DNA from: CAZDML01 sp964506645 | GTDB taxonomy: Bacteria; Elusimicrobiota; Elusimicrobia; 2-01-FULL-59-12 | Reading direction: 5' to 3' | Length of the DNA stretch: 64,000 nt | Assembly (NCBI GenBank): GCA_964506645.1 | Contig: CAZDML010000002.1 | Coordinates: 14,048 to 78,047 of the forward strand | Shown here: in pieces, positions 49,601 to 54,000 of the stretch | Position numbering within the stretch: the first letter of the stretch is position 1 | Layout: the number at the start of each line of letters is the position of its first letter | The notes under the pieces: generated by a model | What the model saw: only the letters and a program-made list of their open reading frames with translations | Told to the model about the DNA's origin: nothing | Database searches by the model: none | Made by a program: the position numbers and the translations under genes

Positions 49601-51091
49601 CGCCTGATCGGTCGCGCGGCTGACAAAACGATAGCTGATACCGCTCGTAAAGGCGCTCTGCAGACCGCCTGGCAGGCTGGAGGTCCAGGTGTTGGGAATC
49701 GGCGTGGTGCTGTTGGTGACAGTCAGCGTCGCGTAGTTCGGATCGGTAGCGCTGAAGTTAGCCCCATTCCACCACAAATTGTTGCTCAGACGCTTCACGG
49801 CCAATTGCACCGCACCGGTCGAGATCCATGCCGGGTTATTGAGGGCTCCGCTCAAGTTGTCCGTGGCCGTCCCGGAGACAGAAACCGCCGTGGTCGTTGT
49901 GAAATAGAGACCGCTGGGCGAGGAGATGGTGGTGGTCGGTATCAACACGTCGTAAACAAAGCGGTTCGTCACCGTGGTGACGTTACCGGCATTATCGCTT
50001 GCGCGCACCGCAAGGTCGTAACGGTGATCGTTCTTAAAGAAGAGGCTGGCATGCGTGTAGGTCCAGTTGGCCGTCGTCCCCAGCGCACCGATGAAGAACG
50101 GTCCGCCGGCAGTAAAGGTGCTGCCTGTCCAGTAGTTCGGCCCCCCGCCATCGACATCGGTCAGAGAAATCGTGACAGTACTGATGCCAGACGGTGTTCC
50201 ACCCGGATCGCTGGAGGTTCCGGCAAACGGCGTGGAAATCTGAATCTGCGAGTGGAATGCGTTGTTGAGTGGCTGCGAAATGGTAACGCTCGGCACAGAC
50301 GTATCATAGGTAAAGGTTGAAATCGTACTGATGTACGTGTTGCGATGCGGCGTCACTCCCGTGCCGGTCACGTTGTCCTGCACCTGCAGTTTCAGATAGT
50401 AGTTCTTATCTGACACCAGCGATGGCAAGGTGTAGGTCCAGGACGAGACAAAGATGGTCGCCACATTCGAAGAAATGGTCGGGATCCAGGCGGCGCCGTT
50501 CCAATAGACTTTGCTGCCGCCCGTACCACTGGAGAGTTGCACGTTTACATTGTTAACACCGGCCAAGTCATCGGACATGGTGCCCGTCAGAATGACCGTT
50601 GCGCTCGACACCGAGGCATTGGCTGCTGGCCACGTTAAGGAAGCCGTCGGCGATGTGAAATCGATATTGAAGTTGAGGCTTGTCGTTGCGCTGATGTTCC
50701 CACCACCCGTTCCATCGCCCAGCGTGGTCTTGTCTTCTGAGCGCACATCGAGCGTCATGACATGGCTCATATCGGTCGGCCAGGTAATATCCACTCCGCT
50801 TTGCACATCGTAGTCCCAGTTGCCTGTGCCCGAACCCGATACCGAGCCGCCCGCATTCAGCCAAGCCGTTGTGGCATTCACGCTGGTCGAAGAGAACGTC
50901 GCGCCGTCCCAATAATAGGTAGAAGATCCCCGATGGATTTGTTCCAGCATCGGTGTCCGTTCCCTGAAGCGAGGTATTGTTCGCCACCACACCCAGTTCG
51001 CTCGGCTGATAGGAGATATTGGCTGTCGGTGTGGAGATGATAGGCGCGTTGGGTGCCGTCTTATCAATAAGCATCGAAAATGACGAGACAT
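28301..51091 (-). CDS. Giant modular surface protein, downstream (C-terminal) part after the frameshift
   Basis: Open for about 7,590 codons; homology to sister repeats begins at about 50925 (STYYWDG), and the first 55 residues are an out-of-frame artefact. Together with 50568-64000 it is one gene. From the N-terminal side: further YWNG-type Ig-like modules to about 47960; about 27 tandem PGETxxPG-GKTGTP modules (47650-37390); seven related modules with VAGT...DxxGN motifs (37390-34640); a region with eight Asp/Asn-rich loops (34640-29450); two Fn3-like domains; and a FlgD-like C-terminal domain ending in GVIH. It is Thr/Ser/Asn/Gly-rich and nearly cysteine-free, as expected of an exported filament. 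It is probably a surface adhesin or stalk. It stands before a porV-like gene on the same strand. No enzymatic motif was recognised. Confidence 0.85.
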   Translation of the reverse strand: MSRHFRCLLIRRHPTRLSSPHRQPISPISRANWVWWRTIPRFRERTPMLEQIHRGSSTYYWDGATFSSTSVNATTAWLNAGGSVSGSGTGNWDYDVQSGVDITWPTDMSHVMTLDVRSEDKTTLGDGTGGGNISATTSLNFNIDFTSPTASLTWPAANASVSSATVILTGTMSDDLAGVNNVNVQLSSGTGGSKVYWNGAAWIPTISSNVATIFVSSWTYTLPSLVSDKNYYLKLQVQDNVTGTGVTPHRNTYISTISTFTYDTSVPSVTISQPLNNAFHSQIQISTPFAGTSSDPGGTPSGISTVTISLTDVDGGGPNYWTGSTFTAGGPFFIGALGTTANWTYTHASLFFKNDHRYDLAVRASDNAGNVTTVTNRFVYDVLIPTTTISSPSGLYFTTTTAVSVSGTATDNLSGALNNPAWISTGAVQLAVKRLSNNLWWNGANFSATDPNYATLTVTNSTTPIPNTWTSSLPGGLQSAFTSGISYRFVSRATDQAGNVEFGPLNTDVPAGTGVSLLYDSSTATSQISVPSNGGVPQAVTLASGTMDDTSTGSGILAVDVAFVDTLNAYWNGSGWTGDCSSGCTPWLSATVVGITSGTWSYNSLSGAFSSNARYKMFVRARDNAGNIPIGNLGSTFDFVTGAGGINFTVDSSSPTSQTTLPTNNVRLSSGPLVISGTASDVSSNGSGIASGGVKIRIGNSSGQYYNPSTALFDNSGTSLNFPLAAQVTPGILPNYTWSVTTGPAISTNVYTDDRYTIQSRANDRSGNFEVAYNTVTFTLDTTAPITLIQKPVNGAAHSIIEPMTVISGTASDPNTYPAGVSRVYVSVEELSGGATHYFNGANFGATTEYFLIATSTASWSYWNTGLDAVNLTNGATYIVHAYAVDAVGNTETPGTTSTVIFDTDTPHGAVSSPADNDVQQNPASIAGTAADVGLAGIRKVQISLRLDNAPTGQSAGPEDYFYNPSSFNAVNNSSFSRVGTDEANSWLDASGTLNWSYSSNSIWISGKRYWAKARSIDNAGNIESNSDIGNGNNFIVTLPADHLQVIVDTTTNITAGTSRDITVNALDNANGVALSYNGTVGFSIANPDATIGPESAGAGLPANYTFVPGSDNGTHVFTNGLTLLKAALGRTLTVSRVSGLAVSAGNQTGINVVPNTTVGLQVLIQGETNAGGKTTAPAGKNTIPLSFTAGAPFTVTVNAVDQYWNVTPSSNPTITATTSDSFDTDPGNKPLSSGTTIFNQTMVSAGVQTMAVSGAGTGNTSSNITINPGTANRLLVMLPGESRVQGKYQTTPLGKSGTPNGILAGNTLVATVYGVDSFYNTDTSDSLDKVWISLSSDTYAVVPSSLTLASGVTTFSLVPVTAGSQVVLATSVLTNPNYVTSNFTVGADTASVGTQRLQLVMQGETAVPGLPPYNQTNGGKSGSPAFYYAGIASTFTVRLVDQYYNLITNNLPMPVVNMHSDTSLSGDPNLTPIFLAMSLNNGVAIGTVTYRTQNNPTSPSTNPTRNLKGWLMTVRDQNDPSDGGSGSYYTMDQSTWVKVYPGPVVKLRVLTANQTYDEGSSPGGAGKTNPALPGSATAGVAFPITIQAVDHYWNRNRGAPGIYTSNVADNVATVGNDVYVQGNSTTPMNQGQVVFASFTPRTAQSGWSFSAVDTDSATISSQTISSVNVKASSNTAVFQVLLPGETNVPGSGGKTGTPTAQTAGVAIQAPGVIVNLVDAYSNPIKNVSGLPFPTVQLAASAASLPMDQYATYPPSLVMTNVGNNGYNATFIASVTLVTAGSNHQIEATDPGLTYAAADSTFFTVSANTLSRYQIVAPGETADAGIPADFGGAGNPAGKTGTPNTQTAGQAFIVTVNATDDWYNIISTNVATYLTSDDAYGTPGLTAQTKALTSGSTTYSVTLLSAQASNGASIPHVLTATGTLNSDVSQNIPMQVASPTKLHILLGGETAVPGNVAGGGKSGSITAATAGTSYSLTVRLTDPYYNVVNNPGGAVNLSLTTTDPYDSPDPDTTKSINSGTYFTTYGHTFKSASTTGWTVTVTTNTGPGYTYASAGPLLVNPDTNAGNPHLLVILLPGESLSQGNVAASGKTGTPFGGVSPVAGSTFTVTVVGTDQYYNLVNDNPVVRVGANASLYTQYPGGASFGLSGGSGTVVTAVNRSTTTASYFVNVVTSNTYNFTASTSTSFTVISGSATLLQLLVQGQTAAPGSPTGKSGSPATPFTAGQMYSATVNATDSYFNLISTAAAKIKMIESDPNATQTNIQQDLTSGTTVFALQFITASGSGWTVRVSTVTGQRLADEVSAALPVVANSPTKIMVTVPGTTLNAGSGISGSPTGATAGAVWKATATITDAYNNAVGGVATGNVWFQTTDPYDTDGTTQPLASGTTSFAIQMYQAGSQTVSMFHTGAYTSGSAAAIPITAGSADRVLVVLPGETYQAGQPPYAPATGGTGGKSGTPTSWIAGTPQIVTVYAVDGYWNQTNSGSSLTLSSPDDPFATGVGAKSLTSGTTTFSVTLFRAVDYNGSSQTIRGNIVGLSNPTYTSPAFTLYPDSGASSPRYLRLLVNGESALPGSTLLKSGPRTGPASDAHFVAGSTITFTLDATDTWGNIISTNVTVNVQTDDTNAKPSPSLSIGLTQGTSTFLWNFVTKRTTDYDLSLAPFTASTATATGFNSAYEHLTIDPDVTKKNLQILVQGETPVQGTGYWPTNNGGKTGAIVTQTAGVAVPITVRVVDDYWNLVEANTTGNPVNIYVITNDSNVVSLGLNPLINGAGTSNGVLSDNTSIILRTATATGWTLTSSGTASGTPFNIHLSSPVKVNAAGLSKLQILLPGETAAPGSVTGKTGTPNTQTAGIAFTLPIGAIRAVDAFYNTVSTVTIATVTLSDIYGTPASQSVSLSGGQSVATLGVTLAVSTDTFSPQVLYANAYNLTTATSAAIPVNQGAPVRLQLLMPGETAVPGFGKSGSVSATVAGATYATTVRMVDAKYNKVTSGTMPTVQVTATDPYAINPAANSLSAGQATFNITFKVANTAPGWTVGAATTAVSGITVSSDTSNFVVVNATTTDRVLVVLPGQTYTPGTARGFLGAITDAVAGTAYISTVTITDRFYNTKTDITPQIQMITSDPYDTDPATTVVNGPTAYTINFRKAPGPWTVFVSTITGYGGAPLISTTTDPITVHAAAPTKLIVLVPGETADPGRAPYDAGQSGGKTGTANTQTAGTPFNVTARLVDSYFNLAESATTFLQLNTDDTNAQSGIQGLGSFQTGSGGQTGQVVITGVTLITRNPAGWQLMVSTATGDPYTMGYSTWIPVQANTAQKLLVLAPGETSQEGNTTGGGKSGSPDSNYPTTPGTLDAFAVGTTYFVEVRAVDAYYNIVTTTAPVVTLTSSDGNAVPVSTDSPKILTGGYQLIPFMMKTAENAAGNASTQTVTASATGFTLSAPYQSGVMTMAPDSVNAVQILVPGQTAAPGSATGKVTTSISTATAGTSFNVTVRTVDRFFNKTNTTPPGMTLASSDPYDNRTAEYQADPLSIALTAGSTIQAWTMTTASTTGWTLTASAPGLNVASDVSPAIPVQSGAAQTLQVILPGESVLAGSGTYNLNGLGRTGTPTAWTSGVSNTLTVNAVDKHFNVVPTASISVKVTPSDLFVSPQTISLIGTTNYAFTLQTATPTASFTALRMSGTPLDASSSSVTSSQITVNANSVVKLQILVPGETAVPGSTTGKTSVSITTQAAGVAFPVTVNVVDLNWNKVPANVKVQLTTTDPYAPALNPQTLSAGATIFQMVFARASSSWTITASTTSDSVTTVSSNTSAVVPVTAGPAAKLQLLIPGETAVAGYIAGGAKGKTGLPTTATAGTNYNVTVRLTDSYYNVQSAATMPSVLLTSTDPFDNESAYLGGNPQSLSAAVAVYGVTPVTAGTWTYTAADQSALGYSSDTSTNVFVQAGAPTKLLIALPNQTLVAGSGINGTAATQIAGVDMPATVYVTDAYSNIVSTGRNPIYVGTNDAYDTDPGSYSLSSGQLQVSSINVQTAGLTTVTAVSNDTNAPALTLASSTFTVTAAGASKLQLVLPGETAVPGNVLMTRGVSGSPNAQTAGVVFYPTVNITDGFWNLVASATGTLRVTSSDPNDQSTGPWTSDGLDPVAINVTTGSYTFPMTLLTSTNTGWTLTAQDLGTSNYTQSLTAAIAVSANSSGGATRKLLTVLPGETPSYGTATGKAGSPSAYTVGNLLQVSVYVTDKFFNTITVPPANPGANTADVQISIVGNQDPYAVNPSTQAINAASGQTTFVYTLYKATTEFFRADDVTVGHGTAWTSSISSQFTASPKSATKLLLLLPGETATPGSGAPGKTGTVNTFVAGSTYTATLQVSDTYFNAVTSHLTEQVAVRTSDPYDTEPATQTISNGQSVANVTLQFRTASTGTASAVDTNLVDPTTTWATSVSPDTGSFNVLAGSATKLMVVMPGEAPLQGSATGRTGSPTSQVAGTAFVTTVYLTDAQYNLVSLGTMPEVLLTSNDSDVNWQSPANPSQLLNGVGYMPWTVVASSAQLSFVITASTTPTTPVGTTAITSGASNALRVYPGPKHHLHITGLPTTSSAGVGFSGCVVMHDAYHNILSTGPHTSTSTVTSISFNAETTGNGYLTDGNQDPPWLPGTTTFNLITGSGQKCLTNYFSLRAAGSRWLQAVDDSDPINVNSTRGWTIDTNNVWSPTGVVYSTPSYITVTPGAPSQWVVDPAGDQNVPAGTLSSLGRWPVTARLADPYDNYADSAGITVALTTANVSGVAGTISFDASASSAVPPVPTTSTVTNSSGAVSVYYYVSSHAGDYGAVRFSATVGAQPVANQSGRMITTGGDTSKLAFVSPPVSQTAGQDYLHLPLFTLERRDDFDNPTDYQGSTVQLDYTANGQVAVHAGRGFSSSNHDYEFQDPNLLGVPITNLAFSGGDTQKTFVYFDKMSSTPIEDGRVGTWTLRAYIGGTGYANSNVRTSYDLIVNPDAKAQIAFHNPVRTLVAGTPLSLTGNPNLSYLNLEIQDTYGNPTPVVSTATLFLASYRVVSSSYDAYGFSSSTSYFAAPPAPSFVNPITTVTINSGFWGTTFYYLDTNASENYTAPVSSPMLRAFSTGTIDGALLSTGTQKVTISPNALYQIGFLSAPSALVAGTTSQQFRFASEDIFGNPSPITNSAAVFTLTTDVPGTASFATPYSTSAFQSGTSSATIAVGQSTMTFYMKDTLAGDRTVTISRNGFVSANSTYTVAPAPASQLVFATPSRYLVAGTTVQYEPNYSVGAPTNTVITVRAMDPYLNISSVTANTVVNFYVSNSTGAYGYTDASNLSLFKYIPGPVLPNVLPVQMLAGNSSVSMYYYDTQQGTRTMVAFDSVGALTSATTTHFISPAPAAYLTIEPINNVNNPMPVNNLLPFGNIVARDQFGNVARGDVKNGQYYTGTVQFGTSGSTTTVQIYDATDLAHVVSSYTFKVADAGTYSNLLMTDSVQETLHVSATDFVTVVPPVVPSNNAFDPNEDTLQGWTNDAARIVPVHSYGDLVTAGVVMTPVDLSPVPTTDPTYNAKQVLLLGTRWQGKTSLAQGDGTVPVDPQYLPVPMMRLSFQVQPPTYSSSTIISQIVLTKNLASGALADSDIAELDLNYDINNDGKFQPESTYQGVQPDPMVSSTTFVNGVATFANLSLPITAASAKNYFVSVRVASDVVTALPANLGLKVTAASQVTVVGLGMASNNFPVVTSTSPVLRQPATIRVDGQDLAAWWDPGTGLGQQNYVSQGSDQVGMLRLGFWTDAFQGAVNRIRVSRTGTGDDTDIADVKIYKDCNSDGVFTPSLDNCDITSGATFVNQVTSITLNSNLIVTPTTSYVFIAYHLSPSASLNTQGASVRNPSDIFPADGTVGAFSQINSTQVPVQPSTDELDLTRVNDPANGFNIGQVATQGDTDVVAMKMTLAVRNPLGGGLVNSAIWNHLRLDRGNPNGFNHARDIDAIRVYYDNNNDGLFEVNADTLVTSTSKVYEFPHEVLTADVDASTTVIPVNDASAYPPAPGLVWIDDEQMTYTALDLTNNKLTGVVRASSGTVAAAHTAGTDVEGQAYLDLVDPNGILNGQEILVTPKNYFIVMDINYLANVNSQDSLGVEIASTSYFVVDTPDLVGNHSGNIGLPPLGQTAGTYITNVKEYVDTVVLTSTNTTVGDYLQQGATNQAVLRFDMRTNHARAGFTGITVSRAGTAADSDITSVKVWYDRAGTGIFNVAVDSPPLGSGVFGNPAAGLARINFDTVTYSTDLNDLTTGPLKVDTAVRKLNNYFITFDMANIATPQNTIGVTVSSPVFVNISAPNTMSGTNMPASSKLRTIIPKPQRLQASSTYYFSTDTGNYPLPHLLAPVMSNDVTATLNTSSGMPTSGLMVIDAEVLGYTGILGNVLTGLSRCVSGSCTTPPAIHSTYTYVNSVEQPNYIGVNYTQGMRNVALIKFSLQDIDDYNIRWFSLDLGRTPGGLSGADSDLSAVKVYSGDTLYRTSDGEIGIQNTLVGSGVSQFGSIHLAVNDPNLGSPGYVLISTAPATYWVVADISQSATAGHAFALNAITKDAFTVGALVAGDGIHSVMPTNFPMQTGDHVIGATVDTMTVVFTDLLPTVIQQNATNVPVAKMNLKVNQNTVIWTGLTLTRTGAKPDDGDVLRMNVWKDINDNGIFDDGNTLPLSTLSQAITASDSSLQVAVSTSFPIGPAVLLVGSELIRYANNDLAGNFTGLTRGFLGTTAAVHAIATNVRGVVNDTLVSDAGTKPGQITPGTDNFTNSVRAITFTAQQIIPNVTDKITGMNYFITYDINPFVPVYRDLNNNGVQDAGEAVSIGGLISATTSFAVITPDLVTLSANPPLTTKLAAFSEYPDQVSFSPDTSITPVYATQGDKDIPILKFSLRSNVSTALFNTLKISRKGAGAVQTQGSNDDIGLVKVYRDVNFNGILEPTTDELISSGTFVQPDPNGTNPKTVQLTIKDQLLSPTTQTYFVAYDIATGATSNNTEGLTIIDPGWFGGSFTPIGVDQMLPNGIPVESRQVTISPLTVRVSGQSLAPGSALEGEASVPLMSVTIQPSINQVVVSSLTLTQLGTITTSTGTPPNLVGDGDFSRLYVHLDTNYNGKLDAGDSLLGSLPWGTTSSGFIGGLATIPFSTAVSINTSGATLLVSADIGTVDGSGAATQGHSAGISVASAGAITMTPLTALQDQSNVYPIRSALVPIFNFQTVQVGTVTMRPDLTTSTVSGLEGVYMPEAWVHDQGAISAHWTTVPPSLPANVTVTYQVGMSASSNTTIAPSLTGWVSLSQTPPITLTGLGLEDTKTYYFFVRTITTINGLTLPPSPVMMGTVHVDVTKPAPPSKFINLPKTSNTGIVTLQWPVPSDYGPSGIFAYKIRQFEGTSPVPTEIIMTSTPSYTFGSNINNNAPAYSLHAPGGAASIGGASTTSPLVYLNGETGAARSPNNFYRWQIQTINGAGTASEWSTISETVNTGLPEDIISEVSNYPNPVDTRKGGLEGKTFITYLLAGDADVEITIYDLLGYRVMHWSFPGGTEGGRQGPNTVPPGGWDGTNEAGQKVSKGGYLAQIKAGGQKGSATVIRKIGVIH
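28640..29450 (-). other. Two fibronectin type III-like domains of the giant protein
   Basis: Segments with WVHDQGAISAHWTTVP...TYYFFVRTI and KPAPPSKFINLP...VTLQWPVP...YKIRQFEG...FYRWQIQTING show Fn3 strand patterns. They link the calcium-loop region to the C-terminal domain. Confidence 0.6.
29450..34640 (-). repeat. Region with eight Asp/Asn-rich putative calcium-binding loops
   Basis: Eight dispersed loops of DxNxDG type are visible: YDINNDGKF (about 34190), KDCNSDGVF (33670), YDNNNDGLF (33150), YDRAGTGIF (32410), KDINDNGIF (31090), RDLNNNGVQDAGE (30630), RDVNFNGIL (30270) and LDTNYNGKLDAGD (29740). Most sit in a repeating unit of about 200-250 residues that starts with a 'QG..D..vlrf.l' strand and an 'RTGTxxDD' motif. 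Such loops often bind calcium and stiffen secreted proteins. Confidence 0.7.
34640..37390 (-). repeat. Seven invasin/filamin-like modules of the giant protein
   Basis: Modules open with strands such as LAFVSPPVSQTAGQ, IAFHNPVRTLVAGT, IGFLSAPSALVAGT and LVFATPSRYLVAGT, followed by a conserved DxxGN or DPYxN turn. They are related to but more diverged than the 27-copy array next to them. Confidence 0.65.
37390..47650 (-). repeat. Array of about 27 tandem 'PGET' modules
   Basis: Each module of about 127 residues begins KLQILVPGETAVPG, followed by GKTGTP and QTAGVAF, then TVxxVDxxxN and a TxDPYD segment. I counted 27 module openings by eye from the translated sequence. The opening strand varies (ILLPGES, VMQGETAVPG, VLPGQT) but PG-(E/Q)-(T/S) and K-(T/S)-G are retained in most. 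The fold is probably an invasin-type bacterial Ig domain. The array occupies about 3,400 residues with no other domain inside. Confidence 0.85.
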
Positions 51092-54000
51092 TCAGGACAA
51101 AATTGCTCTGTGCATTATTGGCCATGTCGATGGCACGCATCACGACCGCATAGCGGGTATCGGTCACCAGACGCGAATCCAGATTGCCGCCATTGGTGTA
51201 CTGCCAGGTTAGGGTCGACCCTTCCGCCGCTAAAAAGTTCGGTGTCGATTGAACGAGGACGAAGTTACTGCCATTGAACCACTTGGCCGAGGTTAAGTTC
51301 TGCAGGGCAATTTGAATGGTGCTCACGCGTACGTCATCATTCGATGTTCCAGTGATATTAGGCAGGGAACGAATGCCCGTGAGACCCATGAGCGGCAGCG
51401 TGACGGTCGCCGTCGGCGCGACGTTATCGTAAGTCACGGTCACGCCCACGTTCGCAGGAATGTCGGTCACGAGCGGACCAAATTCCGCATTGCCCGCAGT
51501 GTCCGAGGCGAGGCTCACGATATAGTAAGACGTACCGCTGACCAGAGACGTAATGAAGGCCGCCGGCATGGTGGATGTCCAGGTGTTGGGCACCGTCAGG
51601 CTGGTGTTGGTTACCGTAAAGGTGCTGTAGGTCGGATTGGCGCCCAGGAAGTTCGTTCCGTTCCACCACTTGGCATCGCTTAAGCGTTCTACGGCCAGTT
51701 TTACACCATTCACCGGCACGCTGGACGGATTCACCGGTGCCCCCACGAGATCCGATGCGGTCCCGCTGATTAAGGTCCAGGACGTCACATACCCCGCGAG
51801 CGGGAAGGTCACGACCGAGGTTGGTTTCACCACGTCGTAGACGAAGCGGTTCGTGGTGGTTGAAATATTGTTGGCCGAGTCGATTGCACGCGCCAATACA
51901 TCGTAGCGATGGTCGTTCTTAAAGAAGAGCGATGCATGGGTGTAGGTCCAGTTTGCGGTCGTGCCTTGCGCCGCCAGGTAGAACGGTCCGCCCGCCGTAA
52001 AGGTGCTGCCGTTCCAGTAGTTCCCCGCATCGATATCCGTTAAGGCGATTGATACCGTGCTTACGCCCACGGGCACCGAGCCCGTATCCGAAGACACTCC
52101 GGCAAACGGCGTCGACACCGAGACCGCCGAGTAGAAGCCGTTGGCCACCGGCAAGGTGATGCTGATGTTCGGCGCCGAGCGGTCGTACGTAAAGGTGGAG
52201 AGCGCGCTCGTATAAATGTTCGGGTTTGACAACACGTTATCGGTGGCTTTTACACGCAAGTAGTAATTCTGATCATTGGTCAGAGTCGGCAATGTATACG
52301 TCCAGGACGAGCTAAAGAGCGTTGTGGCAACCCACGTCACGTTGCTTTGCGTAGTGGTCCAGCTGGATCCGGTCCAGTAATACTTTGTCACCGTGCCGCT
52401 GGAGAGTTCCAAGGCCAGGGCACTCACGCCGGAGAGATCGTCCGACATTGTTCCGGTGACGATCACAGTCGCACTCGATACCGCTGCGTTGACAGAGGGC
52501 CAGTCAATGGAGACCGTGGGCGATCCAAAATCGATCTTAAAGGTGGTCGTGGAATAAGAACTAAAATTGCCTGAGCCGGTCCCGTCGATCAGCGTCGCGT
52601 TATCTTCCGAGCGGGTTTCCAACACCATGCCATGACTCATATCGGTCGGCCAATCAATATCCGAACCGCTGGTGTTGTTGTAGTTCCAGGCCGTGCCCGC
52701 ACTCTGCCAGGCCGTGGTTGCATTGACGCTGGTAGAGGAGAATGCAGCCCCATCCCAATAATAGGTGCTGCCACTCAAGACATAAGAAAGACGAATGTCC
52801 ACACGTTTAATCCCGGAGGGGTTCGTGCCCGGATCACTATCGGTTCCACGAATCTGCGAATTGTTGACGATATGACCGATATCGGACGGCTGATACGCCG
52901 CGCCGTTGCTCGGCACGCTGACCGTCGGTGCGTTCGGAGCAGTCTTATCGATCAAGATCGTATAGGACGAGGTGTTTAAGACAAAGAGACTTTGCGTATT
53001 GCCCGCAATATCAAGCGCGCGGACCACAATGGAGTAACGTGTATCGGTGGCCAGTCGGGTGTTCAGATTACCGGCATTGGTATAACTCCAGGCCGACGGC
53101 GTTCCCTCTGCCGCCAAAAAGTTCGGGCTGGATTGATTGATGACGAAGTTGGTGCCGTTGAACCATGCAAATGAGGTCATGTTCTGCAGCGCGATCTGTA
53201 CGGTACTGACGGTCACATCATCGTTGGACGTACCAGAAATGGTTGGAATTAATTTGATGCCCGCCAGACCCGACAGCGGGAGTGTGAGGGTGGCCGTCGG
53301 TGCCACATTGTCGTAGGTAAAGGTCACACCCGTTCCTACCGGGATATCCACCGCCAACGGACCAAATTCATAGTTGCCCGCTGTATCGGTCGCCAGGCTC
53401 ACGACATAATAGGAAGTACCACTGACCAACGAGTTGACGAAACCACCTGGCAGTGTCGTAGTCCACGTGTTTGGCACTGCCAAGCTGCTGTTGGTCACCG
53501 TAAAGGCGTTGTAGGTTGGGTTGTTACCGATAAAAGCTGCGCCGTTCCACCATTTACTGTTGGACAATTGTTCCACAGCAATCTGCACACCATTCACTGA
53601 CACACTGGACGGATAGACCGGGCTGCCGATGCGGTCGCTCGCCGTACCGGTGATGGTGGTCCAGGACGTTGTATACGGTCCGAGGGGTGCACCGATGCTC
53701 GAAGTCGGTATGGAGACATCGTAGACAAAACGGTTGGTCGCTGTCGCGTTATTGTTGGCATTATCGGTGGCGCGCACCGACACATCGTATCGGTGGTCGT
53801 TCTTAAAGAAGAATGCAGCATTGGTATAGGTCCAATTCGCGGTCGTGCCTTGCGCCGCTAAGTAGAACGGTCCGCCCGCGGTAAAGGTGCTGCCGTTCCA
53901 ATAGTTGCCAGCATCAACATCCGTTAAGGCGATCGCAACGGTGCTGATACCCACAGCCACCGTGCCGGTATCGGTGGCTGTTCCTGCAAACGGTGTCGAG

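Noticed and set aside
50568..51091. Two separate giant genes with a 524-base overlap, or programmed frameshifting
   Set aside because: Comparison with sister repeats shows missing bases at the junction, not a slippery site; residues beyond the junction in each frame lack the module pattern.
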